The notes: a model not told the origin generated them from the letters alone. A DNA stretch of 64,000 nucleotides from Artemia franciscana (GCF_032884065.1 NC_088873.1:25552625-25616624); one strand, 5' to 3'; numbered from the stretch's first letter, positions 45,930 to 56,790 are shown. Translations and numbers: made by a program.

Positions 45930-46060
45930 AGATTTTTGTTCTAGTTGTTTAAGAATGACTCCTGAATCACAAAGGTTGTTTAATTAGAAAAATAACCTCT
46001 TTTAAAAGTTAAAAAAACTTTAGCTTAAGAGCGAGCTATTGAGGAGAGGCAACCCAGCTC
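45930..46060. repeat. Hairpin MITE-like repeat, half copy
   Basis: Shares AAGAATGACTCCTGAATCAC, TTAATTAGAA and the CTTTAGCTTAAGAGCGAG arm with the full copy at 46165-46475, but the left arm is missing. Confidence 0.7.
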
Positions 46061-46164
46061 CCTCTCCATGGAAAATTCCCTTCCCCCACTACAGATTTCT
46101 CCATGGAAAGATTCTCCCACGTATAGCTATATTTGCCGAACGAATTCTGTAAGGTATGCGTAAA

Positions 46165-47360
46165 GAGGAAGGGATTAACGAGGGGGCAAACTTCCTCATA
46201 TATTTAATATGACGGGTCCCCCCCTCCTCGTCGATACCTCATTCTTTACGCTAAAGGTCAAATTTTGTTCCAAATCTTTAAGAATGAACCCTGAATCACA
46301 AAGGCTGTTTAATTAGAATAAGTAGCTCTTTTGAAATTACTAAAAATACTTTAGCGTCAAGAGCGTGGCATTGACGAGGGTATAAACCCTCTCATATGCC
46401 TAATAATTTCTGTTTGTTTTAAGTTCTAATGTTGCTCCTTACTTTCAGTTGAAAAAACTCGTTTTTTTTTAATTTAATTTCTGATTGTTTTTAGATAATG
46501 CTGGGGAATCCAGTGGCCCCTTCATGGAAATTCTCTTTCCCCATTGTTGTGGCAAAAATGCCACAATGGAAAGGTCTTCCCACGTAAGTTTCTCCCCATG
46601 AACTTCCCCCCCCCCTCACTAGGAAAAATCCCCCTGAAAACGTCTGTATACTTTCAAATAACCAATGCTAGGCTATATGTAAACAATGGGTAAAGTTCAT
46701 AACTTGTAGCCTTTCCCCCGGGCACTGTGGGAGATTAGATCGTCCCCAAAGACATAGTTAGTAGGTTTTTCGACTATGCTAAACAAAAGGGCTACCTTAA
46801 AATTTTGATCCGGTGACTTTGGGAACAAAATGAGCGTGGGAAGGGGCCTATTTGCCCTCCGATTTTTGGTTACTTAAAAACGGTACTAGGACTTTTAATT
46901 TCCGTTCGAATGAGCCCTCTTGCGAAATTCTAGGACCACTGAGTCAATAAAATCATCTCTGGGAAGAAAACAACAAAAAACAAGAAAACGAATATACACG
47001 CATCCGCGATCTTTCTTCTGGCAAAAAGTACAAAATTCCACATTTATGCAGATGGAAGCTTGAAACCTTTACAGCAGGGTTATCTGATACGCTGAATCTG
47101 ATGGTGTGATTTTCATTGAAATGCTATGCCTTTTAGGGGGGTTTTCCTCCTTTTTTCTAAGATAAGGCAAATTTTCTAAGGCTCGTAGCTTGTGATGGGT
47201 ATACTAAACCTGATGAAACTTGTATATTTAAAATCAGCCTAAAAATCCAATATGCATCTATTGGTATCAATATTCTATTTTTTAGAGTTTCGGTTACTAT
47301 TGAGGTGGGTCGCTCCTTACTTACCACGTGGTTTGTTACCACGAACTGTTTGATAGATGT
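46165..47360 (+). repeat. Composite repeat: hairpin MITE plus family B body
   Basis: The left third (46165-46475) is the hairpin with arms CCTCGTCGATACCTCATTC / GAGCGTGGCATTGACGAGG. The rest carries AAACAATGGG, AAAGACATAGTTA, ATGAGCCCTCTTGCG and TTTGTTACCACGAACTGTTT blocks, found in the same order at 56440-56790 (part) and reversed at 18190-18860. No coding capacity is seen, so it is non-autonomous. It ends about 230 bp upstream of carrier exon 3. Confidence 0.7.
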
Positions 47361-47588
47361 CTTTAATGTTCATTTTAATACTGGTAGCCCTCTAACAGGG
47401 CTTACTGGTACAGTTTTTTTTCTGATGAATTTCTCTCGGAAATAGGTCTGAGTGATTCAGCTATACTTCTCGTGGTATTCGTCCTTTATTTGTATACTGC
47501 CTACTAGTTCAACAAACTATGCTCTGTTTTGATGAAAATCTTATCGACAAATATGTTGTTAGGTATTTTACTCATTTTCAGATTTCAG

Positions 47589-47856
47589 GTTGCTTGTCTA
47601 GTTCGTGTTCCTGTCGAAGTCGTAAAGCAGAGAAGACAAGCATACCAGCACAGTTCTAGTCTTTCAATTATCCGAAGTACTTATTATGGCGAAGGGGCTA
47701 TTGGATTTTATAGAGGCTACCTTTCAACAGTGGTTAGAGAAATTCCATTTTCGTTAATTCAATTTCCCTTGTGGGAATATTTGAAACAGCAGTGGGGAGC
47801 AAAGAAAGGTCAATTATTAGATCCTTGGGAAGCTGGAATATGTGGAGCGCTAGCGG
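47589..47856 (+). CDS. SLC25A26: Mitochondrial SAM carrier, exon 3 of those visible
   Basis: After a gatttcag acceptor it encodes VACLVRVPVEVVKQRRQAYQ with the second carrier signature (P-x-E-x-x-K). STYYGEGAIGFYRGYLSTVV is the matrix helix, and REIPFSLIQFPLWEYLKQQW is the family-typical helix 4, whose REIPFSLIQFPLWE sequence is nearly invariant in SAM carriers. It ends DPWEAGICGALAG at GCGG|gtgagc, phase 1. A 94-bp poly(A) run starts 112 bp into the next intron. Confidence 0.96.
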
Positions 47857-47964
47857 GTGAGCATAATCTTCTTTTTACATTTCAATTCAGCTTATTTACA
47901 AAACTAAGAAACATATTGTTATGAAATAAAATAAGCAAGGATCACGTAGCCATTAAGAAATTGC

Positions 47965-47967
<3 letters not shown>

Positions 47968-48061
<94 letters not shown>
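47968..48061 (+). repeat. Poly(A) tract, 94 bp
   Basis: An uninterrupted A run begins 112 bp after the donor of carrier exon 3. No retroelement body is recognisable directly upstream, because the exon itself is so close. Confidence 0.95.
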
Positions 48062-48063
<2 letters not shown>

Positions 48064-48401
48064 TGTGAAACCAGCAACGAAACAGACAAAAAAAAATTGT
48101 TGATAAGAAAACTCGTATAAACTCAATTAACTGTTATAATCCCATTTTAACACGATAATTCAGATTCCTCACAAGCAAATAAAGGTAAACATACGTGAAG
48201 ATGACATCACTCAACGAGAACCATACAAAGAAAAAAAAAAACTTGCCTAAGAATGAAAACATTCCGAACTTGAGTGTAGGGATCTGAAACGAACATAATC
48301 TGTATATATAAAAATAAGTTGTTTGTGTGTTATATCTGTCTGTCCGCATATGACGTCTGAATTATTTCATCATATACCAATTCAAAAACGAATGTATTCA
48401 A

Positions 48402-48480
48402 GCCCGAAGTAGCTGAGTTGGTAATGCGTTATGTTCCAGGTTCTAGGTCCGTGAGGTTGCAGGTTCGAACCTTGGCTAGG
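48402..48480 (+). other. tRNA-like module inside the Helitron
   Basis: GCCCGAAGTAGCTGAGTTGG (A-box-like, TAGCTGAGTTGG) is followed 40-50 bases later by GGTTCGAACC at 48462-48471, a perfect RNA polymerase III B box, giving a total near 79 bases. An acceptor stem does not close properly and no clean anticodon stem is visible. It is therefore a tRNA-derived sequence or a SINE head, not a working tRNA. Candidate anticodon not assigned. Confidence 0.6.
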
Positions 48481-48715
48481 TAAAAACTACAAAAAAAACT
48501 AAAAAGAAAAAACTAAAAACTAAATAAAAAACTAAAAAAACTAAAAAAAGGTAAAAACTACAAAAAAAAGTAAAAAGAAAAAAAACTAATAACTAATAAA
48601 AAAAACTAAAAAAGCTAAAAAAAAACTAGAAAAGGGAAAAAAATGAAAAATAAAGGAGAAAAACAAAACTAAAAAAAAATAAAAATAAAAAAAAAACTAA
48701 AAAGGTAACCAATTC
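48481..48715 (+). repeat. A-rich array of (C)TAAAAAA words
   Basis: Runs of AAACTAAAAAA and AAAAAGTAAAAAGAAAAA repeat with variable spacing. The complementary T-rich form occupies the same relative place in the minus-strand Helitrons at 57.9-60.2 kb, so it belongs to the element. Confidence 0.85.
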
Positions 48716-48725
48716 AAAAACGAAT

Positions 48726-49317
48726 GTATATACAGACTGGGAGAACGGGACACAAATGACGACCGGGACACAGGGAATATAAATGACGAGACACAGGGAC
48801 ACAACTACAACGGGGACGCCGGGGGGCACAAGGGGATTATAAATGACGACGGGGACACAGGGAATGTTCGATTAGCAATCACCATCTACAAAGCTCAAGG
48901 GCAATCATTAGAATCATGAGGTATAACTAAAAAAAACTAAAAAAAGGGAAAAAACTAAAAACTAAAAAAAGACCAATTCAAAAACGAATGTATATACAGA
49001 CCGGGACACCGGGACACGGGTTTAACCAGATGCGACTAAAATTGGATCGTTGTGAGATCTATATATATAAAAATAAGTTCAAAAACGAATGTATATACAG
49101 ACCGGGACACCGGGACAAAAATGACGACCGGGACACAGGGAATATAAATGACGACCGGGACACTCAAAGAGAAATTACAGAGTGACACCGGGACACAAAT
49201 GACGACCGGGACACAGGGAATATAAATGACGACCGGGACACAGGGACACAACTACAATGGGGACGCCGGGGGGCACAGGGGGATATATAAATGACGACGG
49301 CGACACAGGGAATATTC
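48726..49317 (+). repeat. Minisatellite with CCGGGACACAGGGAATATAA units
   Basis: GACGACCGGGACACAGGGAA followed by TATAAAT (about 27 bp) recurs with variants across the region, interrupted near 48870-49090 by a partial helicase copy, an A-rich piece and an inner Helitron start. The reverse form recurs at 57783-57935, 58095-58140 and 59250-59425. Read in frame it gives DRDTGN-rich peptide. Confidence 0.85.
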
Positions 49318-49506
49318 GATTAGCAATCACCATCAACAAAGCTCAAGGGCAATCATTAGAATCATGAGGTATAGATCTGAATACGGATTGTTTTTCCCAT
49401 GGACAATTATATGTTGCATGTTCAAGAGGCGGTAAACCAATCTATTTATATGCACAGACAATGGGACAGCGAAGAATGTTGTATATTTGCAAGTTTTACG
49501 TAGTTC
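49318..49506 (+). pseudogene. Pif1-like helicase C-terminal relic
   Basis: The segment reads AITINKAQGQSL, then after a stop or frameshift (…ESXGI in place of EKYGID) a C-F-P-W-T-I block, VACSRGGKP (a damaged ACSRVGKPDNLF motif) and the end VVYLQVLRS-like. Only the last ~65 codons of the helicase are present. A second, shorter piece lies at 48869-48925. It is diverged from the 4 kb copy. Confidence 0.75.
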
Positions 49507-49564
49507 AAAACATATATATATATATATCTATGTTCACAGGTGGGACACAGGGACACAACTACAA

Positions 49565-49662
49565 TGGCGCGTAACGACTTACGCGCGCGGGGGGGCTTGG
49601 GGGCCGAAGCGCCCCCACCAACTAGGTGTTGGGGTGGCGCGAAGCGCCACCCCAACAGCTAG
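49565..49662 (+). other. Double GC-rich hairpin at the Helitron 3' end
   Basis: A terminal palindrome TTGGGGTGGCGC…GCGCCACCCCAA with a 3-4 base loop sits just before CAGCTAG, and another imperfect GC hairpin (GGGGGCCGAAGCGCCCCC) stands about 40 bases upstream. The same pair is found, reversed, at 57338-57410. Helitron 3' hairpins are thought to stop rolling-circle transfer. Confidence 0.85.
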
Positions 49663-50763
49663 TTAAAAACAACTAATCATTTCAAACTCAAAACAAATAG
49701 AAACCAATTTAAATAAGAATGTTACCGGCGACCGCTTAAACCCTGCAAAGGCTTTAGGTTGTTTGTGCTTTGTGAAAGCAGTGGAGAAACAATTTGAATA
49801 AAGTAGATACTGGTAGTTTCTGAAGCAATCTGTTCAATATGTTGAAGCAATATTTTGACTTGTTGACTCGATAAATCATTATCTAAACGATTTGTTATAA
49901 ATCTGAAAGAAATGTATTTAAAAAGGAGAAAGTGCTGATGAGAAACTACTGCAAATTGTCCATACTACAAATATACTTGAAAAATATCCAAGAAGTCTTA
50001 GCAGTTTTCATCTTTTCATATTATAATGATGAAAGAAAAGTGTCTATAAATATATTTAACTTTTAGTGAAGTACCAGTGACAAACTAAATTACTAGCCAA
50101 AATTGTGACTTCGCAGCAAGATTAGAAAACGCTTTTCATTAGCACGATGCCTTACTTCGCAAAAAAAAGTTAAATTAAAATTGAATGGGCATTTCTTCAA
50201 CTTTCTAAAAACCACGGGTACTTAGTGTTTCATATTTTAAAAAGGTATCGTTTAATTACGTAATTATAATGAAGATTCTACAGATTTGGCTAAAGGCTAT
50301 ATATTTAGAACACTTATGATTTTCTTTAAATTTTTTTTTCCACTCAGTTGAGATTTCAAATTTGGATCCTAGGGAGAAGTGTTGATGTTTCCCAGGTGCT
50401 CTCACTAGAATAAATTTGTATTTCATAGATTATTTCACGTAGCGTGAAGCTACAAATGCATGTGTAGGCATGTTTTGGGCGCAAACATTGTACATGTTTG
50501 AACGCGTGGAGAATGCCGGGCAAATATTTGTTGTGTTTGCCGGGATCACTATGTTTTCCTTTGTATCACCAGTGCACCACTGGTACCAGTAAGCGCGCCC
50601 AAGACCACTGCTCGGCTCTGGACCCGGCACGCACGGGGGGGGGGGGGGTATGGACAAAACTGTCTAACTTGACTATGACGTTGTACGTTTTATTTATACG
50701 AAATACGCTATTCAAGCAAATCTTATTTTATCCAAAGGCGACTAAGATGCGCTTTATTTTAAG
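49663..50763. other. Carrier intron, no gene seen
   Basis: AT-rich except 50430-50660, a GC-richer patch with a small hairpin (ACCAGTG-CAC-CACTGGT at 50569-50585) and a 12-13 base G run near 50636-50648. No coding motif. Confidence 0.4.
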
Positions 50764-50902
50764 GTGGAACTGCTGCTGCGTTAACAACACCACTTGATGT
50801 CGCTAAAACGCGAATAATACTCGCAAAAAAGGATTCAGTTATGGCCAAATCTAATATAGCATCCGTACTACAATATGTGTATCGCAGTTCAGGCGTTAAA
50901 GG
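50764..50902 (+). CDS. SLC25A26: Mitochondrial SAM carrier, exon 4 of those visible
   Basis: The acceptor is attttaag; the first two bases complete a glycine codon. It reads [20 protein letters not shown], with the third carrier signature P-L-D-x-x-K-T-R, then [20 protein letters not shown] and SSGVKG, the third matrix loop. The donor GG|gtttgt is weaker than the others. The three signature motifs (PLDTLK, PVEVVK, PLDVAK) occur once each in exons 1, 3 and 4, as expected of a three-fold carrier. Confidence 0.95.
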
Positions 50903-51803
50903 GTTTGTAATTTTTAATTCGTTCTTTATATTATGATATTTTTCTTGTAAATTTGGACAAAATACTTGAATTAATTGATTAAATTTATGACCGCATCTTT
51001 TGGATGTCTTAGATGAAAAAAAAAAATGAGAAAAAATCTGTCCTTACAAAGCATAAAGGTATTAAATTTATTTGGAGGGACCAAGTAGGCGCCGATCTAT
51101 AGTATTCACTTTCTTTCGTTCTGACACCAAAGGGTATCGTAGGTTTTTAAGAAACAATGCTCTAGAAATATCTTTTTTGCAGTGTTGTGATGTTGTTCAC
51201 TTCATCTATTTGTTTCGTCTTCAAAAATGAAGGTGGGAGAAAGCTCATAATCTCTCTTGTGAGGTTGCCTTTGTCTCGGAGACTAATAAGTATCCATATT
51301 TATGAGATTTAGGCCCGATAAAACTTCGGTCCTTAAACTGTAGTTTTCTCGAGTTGCAAGGCATGTAGCCCACCTATATTTGGGCGTATTGACATATACT
51401 TCTCACTGATTGATTGTATTGATTAAATCATTAAGATTGAGGATTATAAGCCGTAAAAGAAATTCAAGTTGGGTTGTTATCGTTTTATTCTGATTTTCGT
51501 ATTAGTTTGACTAGTTGCTAAATTGTAAAGATCCAATGTATGGTTGGCTCTTAATGATATCAACTATCTTAATAATACTCAATATTTAGGTGATCCATTA
51601 TGGTTGTTATAGTGTTAAGTGGGGTAGGTCTATTGTCCTTGGTAGAACAGTGTACTTCTTTCCATCGCTCAAGTCTCTTCTTTGAATAGGGAGAGTCTAA
51701 GAGGAGAGTTTCAATGAAATTCTGTTTCACCAAGTGTTTCATTGCTTTTGAGCATGTGAATAATTATCACTTAAGGAAACTGAAGCGGTAGTCTTAGATG
51801 GCT
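50903..51803. other. Carrier intron, no clear feature
   Basis: AT-rich. It may hold unrecognised LINE sequence upstream (on the plus map) of the minus-strand linker fragment that follows. Confidence 0.35.
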
Positions 51804-52097
51804 CTATATTTCAAGAACTTTAGCTGGAAGCACAGGACGGTTCAGTTTCTCTTCAAAGTGATTTTTCAACATTCTTTTATCGATTGTCAACTTTGGGTCT
51901 AACATCTTTGTTGAGAATAGTGGTAGCCCTAACAGCCCTTTTGTTGGAGAGATCTTTTTGTTAACTGTATATCCTGTAAGCCTATTTCCTGCTGTCAAGT
52001 CCTTTTTAAACTTTTTGCGCCTCCCACGAAATTCCTGTGTACTGTCCCGAAAGAAAAAACTGTAAAAACAAATGTGTTTTTCTTGGCATAGATTCAC
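51804..52097 (-). pseudogene. LINE ORF2 linker remnant
   Basis: The minus-strand frame ends LTIDKRMLKNHFEEKLNRPV, resembling the H-F-E-E-x-L-N-R-P linker found before the RT in many LINEs. It also carries STQEFRGRRKKFKKDLTAGN and KKISPTKGLLGLPLFSTKML. A degenerate, orphan fragment antisense to the carrier. Confidence 0.55.
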
Positions 52098-52545
52098 CTT
52101 AGTATATCTTTTGTTAGCGCTCCGTTTTCATTAAAGATACTCTTCTGAATTGAAGTTTTACCTTATGTATCTGATGATATTCCTTTAAGTAACCGTAAGC
52201 TATGATATTATGTAACTGAATTAAATATATGACAGCCTCCATCTGGAACTTGCTAAATACCTACATAATATACAGACAATTGAACACCGAGCAGTTTAAA
52301 CTCTCAAGTTAGCTACTTGTATTTTACCGAAATGTTTGCCATGTTTAAACGTTCAAAACCCAATGCTGTTCTGGTGCTTCTTCTTTCATACAAAACCAAA
52401 CATAGAAAGCGCAAAGCTTAAACCAAACTTCGTGTCAATTTTAATTCTATTTCACGTTCTTACACTTATTGTTTCTCTTTTGAAGTCTCTCCTAATCTAT
52501 CTTATTTGTTGTGTAATTTAAAAGTCCACAACATCTTGTTTCTAG

Positions 52546-52660
52546 GCTATTTTCTGGTATGGTTCCACGCGTACTTTGGATATCCATAGGTGGTGCAATT
52601 TTCCTTGGTGTCTTTGAAAAAGCGAAGCAGTATTTTGACTGTCGAAGTGCTGGGAGATAA
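52546..52660 (+). CDS. SLC25A26: Mitochondrial SAM carrier, last exon with stop
   Basis: After a ttgtttctag acceptor the first G completes a glycine codon. It then reads LFSGMVPRVLWISIGGAIFL and GVFEKAKQYFDCRSAGR, ending in TAA at 52658-52660. This is helix 6 with the GMVPR bend and the ISIGGAIFLG segment typical of this carrier's C-terminus. The five exons total 789 bases, an exact multiple of three with the stop, and have no frame break, so the gene is probably functional. The first AATAAA seen downstream is at 52841-52846. Confidence 0.95.
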
Positions 52661-54359
52661 GTTTTATACATATTTGAAAATATACTCAAGTTGATACACT
52701 AGGATCTTTTTTTTCAAATTTTGGACTATTCATCCTGTAACATTTAAATATGTGCACCGTAAGTTATTTGTGTCAAACAATCAAATATCATGTGCAGCAC
52801 AGCACACGCCTCGTACAGATTCAGAACAAAGACTATAGAAAATAAAAGGAGACTAAAAGTTCAACCTTCCATCCAACAGAAACATCAGAAAAGTCATTAC
52901 CATTTGACGACTCAGTTCAGTAGCAATACTGACTATGACTTCTTTCAGTCTAACCGTAAGTCTTCTATATTTTCTTTTGCTAGATTTTTTTTTTAATTTT
53001 GTTGGTTTTTTACCTTTTTTCAAAGCCTAATGAGAAGCATGCTATGTTGCTGAACTTTAGGTTTTCTTCAGTTTCCCATTTCATTGAATTAAAACGAGAA
53101 TTTGATGAAGTTCAGGTCGTTTGAAGTCTTCAACACTGAAACTAGTATAATGGTTTGGGTGAAATAACCCACCAATTTCTCGGCTATACTGAAAAGTTAT
53201 CCTTCTACTTTGAAAATTTGTCTTATAAATAATTACCTATTGTTTTTGACACATTATAACCGAAAGTAAGGGGTTTAGTTTTTCCATTTTATTTTCGGGT
53301 CTACATGCTGAGATCTACATTTTTGGTGAACTTGATTCAGTCTAAAACTGAACCTCCAGGCATAATATACGCGGGTTTCTTATATATTTTGTAAATTTTC
53401 GAGCTCCTTTTATTGATCATCTAAACTTTTCAGTACGCTGCTTAAGCAGTTCAGATTCTAATCTTTTCTGGACTGTGTCCAAGTATCGCCCGTAGCCACC
53501 AACGCTCCGATTGGTGTCGATGTGACTGTCAAAACTGTTATGATTGTTGATCCCAGTGTTCAGACTCGCCTATAAATTCCAATAAATTCCTATATTTTGA
53601 TGCACTCCTATAAAATGCCTATATTTTGGCTAAAATCCTATTATTCCTATATTTTCGGCTGAAGACCACTAAGAACATTGCACATGATTTGCAATTTTCT
53701 GTCTTTTGGTGTAGATTGATAATTAATTACAACTGTTGAGCTTTTTGAACTTAAAAAATGCTTCGTGTTGGGCTTAGTAAGCTGCTTCTGCCTGGGCTAT
53801 GTTGTTGTGTTGACTTAGTAGCCTATGTTTTGTTTTTTGTCATGTTGGGCCTGTCCGAAATGAGCGAAGATCAGTATATAGGCTAGCAGTCTCTGTTTAA
53901 TGAGACTGGATGTTCTTGCGACTTCTGTGTTTCCTGGCTGAACGCTGGCTGGCTGATGTGAATACGGCCCAGTTATTCAAATGGGCTATTCTAAGATAGT
54001 TGCTAATTGAGGGAAGTATAATAGACATGCACTGGATAGACTATATGCTACATTCTGTGATCAATCTGTCCTTTATCTATCTGGTCTTTATCCCCTTCTA
54101 AAGAAAAATGGTGTTAATCAGATTCGGACTTTTTATTTCAGATATTGTAAATTTTTACTTTATCTCCCCCCCCCCCTTGGTATAGCAATGTTAAGATAAT
54201 TCGTAAGTTTGATGTCCCTGATATAAGTGCAAAGTCGGCCCTCCTGCATGGAAGATTGTCGGAATCAGCTTTTTATCGTTTATCGCCTCATCATCCTTTG
54301 GTCCGTCTGTTCGGTTAATCTCATTGTAGCATACTGTTTTTATGGTACTTGGTATTGAC
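52661..54359. other. Downstream flank of the SAM carrier
   Basis: The 3' untranslated region should end shortly after the AATAAA at 52841-52846. The rest is unclassified. Near 53570-53660 a short variant repeat of TCCTATATTTTG-like words occurs, echoed at 55400-55450. No gene seen. Confidence 0.45.
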
Positions 54360-55345
54360 CAACTGACATATAGCAATCACAACTTCTGTCGGTCTGTCTG
54401 TCTGTCGGTCCTGGTTTTGCTACTTTAGGCACTTCCAGGTAAGCTGGGACGATGAAATTTTGCAGGCGTATCAGGAACTGCACCAGATTAAATTAGAAAT
54501 ATTCGTTTTTCCGATTTGACCATCTGGGGGAGGGAGTGGGGGGGCCGTTAATTCAGAAAAAATAGAAAGATCAAGTATTTTTAACTTACGAACGGTTGAT
54601 CAGATCTTAATAAAATTTGATGCTTGGAAGGATATCGTGTCCAAAGCTGTTATTTTAAATCCCGACCGGATCTGCTGACATTGGGGGAGTTTGGAGGGGG
54701 AAAACTAAAATCTTGGAAAACACTTAGAGTGGAGGGATTGGGCTGAAACTTGGTGGGAAAAATAAACACAACTCCTAGATACATGATTGGCAGAACCAGA
54801 ACAGATCCGCTCTCTTTGGGGTAGTTGGGAGGGAGGGGGGTGATTCTGAAAAATTAGAAAAAATGAGGTATTTTTAACTTACGAACGGGTGATCGGATCT
54901 CAATGAAATTTGATATTTAGAAGGACATCGTGTCTCAAAGCTCTTGTTTTAAATCCCGACCGGATCTGGTGACATTGGGGGGGAGTTTGGGGTGACCTAA
55001 AATCATGGAAAACGCTTAGATTGGAGGGATTGGGCTGAAACTTGCTGGGAAAAATAAGCACAAGTCCTAGGTACATGATTGACATAACCAGAACGGATCC
55101 ACTCTCTTTGGGGTAGTTTGGGGGGGGGTTGATTCTGAAAAATTAGAAAAAATGAGGTATTCTTAACTTACGAAAGGGTGATCGGATCTCAATGAAATTT
55201 GATATTTAGAAGAATGTCGTGTCTCAAAGCTCTTATTTTAAATCCCGACCTGATCTGGTGAAATTGAGGGGAATTTGGGGGGGGGGGACCTAAAATCATG
55301 GAAAACGCTTAGATCGGAGGGATCAGGATGAAACTTGGTAATTTA
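54360..55345 (+). repeat. Dispersed tandem repeat family C, cluster 2 (inverted relative to 5.5-6.6 kb)
   Basis: Three units with about 290-bp spacing: the block TTTTTAACTTACGAACGG (third unit diverged) lies near 54579, 54873 and 55163. Each is followed by GATC(G/A)GATCT(C/T)AATGAAATTTGAT, a CGACC(G/T)GATCTG block and AAAACGCTTAGA. The outer end carries CTGTCGGTCTGTCTGTCTGT and CCTGGTTTTGCTACTTTAGG (54388-54428), the counterpart of 6535-6575. Frames inside are by-products. Confidence 0.75.
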
Positions 55346-55759
55346 TGTGACCAGGCATCCCACACCATCTACCACAGATCTGATCCCGAAGACTTCCGAA
55401 TCCTATATTTGGCCTATATTTGGGCCCGGGAAATCCTATAAAAATAGGACAGAGCCTATAATTTGAAACGAACCGACCTGTCCGAACCCTGTGATCCTGA
55501 TGTGTGTAAAACATTCGAATTGGATATTCACGCCACTATGATACTTTATGCAAAACAACTTAGGGTTAATCTCTCTTACTTTGGATCCCTCAATTTTGGC
55601 TAGCATCCCATGTATCGTCCAAGGGTAGTAACTACCCTATTTCTAAATTATCTGGCCCTCGCTCTACTTAAAAATTTATACCTGACATTTTTATTAATGC
55701 TGAGAAAGACAATCGTCATGGTTTTTCTTCCTCTCCGTCACTTTATATGAAAATTGAAT

Positions 55760-56790
55760 AAAACTGAAAGTAACTCAAAGTAAGAAGCAACATTCAAACT
55801 CAAGAACGAACAGAAATGATTAACTATATGAGGAGGGTTGTTCCCTCCTCAAAACCTCGCTTTTTGCGCTACAGTTATTTTTATCACTGTTAAAAGAGCT
55901 TTTTTTATTCTAATTAAACGGCCTTTGCGATTCAGGAGTCGTTCTTATAGACTTTGGATAGAATTTAAACTTTAGCGTAAAAAGTGTGGTGTTGAGGAGG
56001 GGGCAAACCTCCTCACATGCGTAATAATTTCTGTTCCTTTTAAGTTATAATGTTACTCCTTAATTTCAGTTGAAAAAATTAGTTTTTTTTTTAATTTAAT
56101 TTCTTATCTTTTCTTAATAACGTCAGGAAATTTGGCTCTACCTCCACGAAAAAATCCACCTGCCCACGAAAATACCATCTGGACGATTCAATCCTGTTGA
56201 AAATTTACTCCGGACAATTACCTTTAACATCTCCTTGCGTAAAATTGAGTCGGTAAAGAGAAAGCAAGGCATGTACAAAGAAATTTGTATACGAATTCTG
56301 GCAAATTCGCCTAATATAGAATTACCCCTGAAAAGCTCATCTCCTGTAAACTTCCTAATTCGTGGAAAATTCTTCCCGTGTAAAATTCTAGAGCAGAAAA
56401 TTCGTCCTTCCCACTCGAAAAGTGTATGCATACTTCCCAATAAAAAATACTGTACGTAAACAATGGGCAAATTTTATAACTTAAAGACCTTTCCCCAGGG
56501 CTTGTGGGGGGTCATGCTAATCTTCAAAGACATAGTTATTGGGTTTGTCGAGTATGCTGATCAAAATAGCTATCTATAATTTGGTCGGATGATATTGGAA
56601 AAAAGTGGTTTGGAAGGGGGCCTAGTTGCCCCCCAATTTCTTTAGTCACTTAAAAAGGACACTAGAACTTTTAATTTTCGTTACAATGAGCCCTTACCCG
56701 ATGTTCTAGGGCCACTGGGTCGATACGATCATCCCTCGGGAGAAAAACAACAAACAAACAAATAGATAACGTTCTTCTGGTAAATTAAAT
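55760..56790 (+). repeat. Composite repeat: hairpin MITE plus family B body, second copy
   Basis: The hairpin part (55760-56090) has arms AGTAAGAAGCAACATTCAAA / ATAATGTTACTCCTTA and TCCCTCCTCAAAACCTCGC / GTGGTGTTGAGGAGGG. The body (56440-56790) has AAACAATGGGCAAATTTTATA, AAAGACATAGTTATTGGG, AATGAGCCCTTACCCG and GGGAGAAAAACAACAAA, in the same order as in the 46 kb copy. Confidence 0.7.

Larger units (their letters stand above)
48299..49662 (+). mobile_element. Non-autonomous Helitron with helicase-end relic
   Basis: Starts TC after A at 48298 (TCTGTATATATAAAAATAAG) and ends AACAGCTAG at 49662 before a T: canonical Helitron ends. The 3' end is preceded by a long perfect hairpin (about 49632-49656). 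A second 5' end, TCTATATATATAAAAATAAG, lies inside at 49058 after an A, so either two elements share one 3' end or a tail-nested copy of 605 bp exists. Inside are a tRNA-like module, an A-rich CTAAAAAA array, a minisatellite and the last segment of a Pif1-like helicase. No Rep domain remains. It lies in the intron between carrier exons 3 and 4, in sense. Confidence 0.8.

Noticed and set aside
48402..48480. A functional tRNA gene
   Set aside because: The A and B boxes match, but the acceptor and anticodon stems do not close, and it is embedded in a Helitron. Listed as tRNA-like only.
48726..49317. CRISPR-like array, because of short repeats with regular units
   Set aside because: Units are contiguous variants of one minisatellite without unique spacers, in animal DNA within a transposon.
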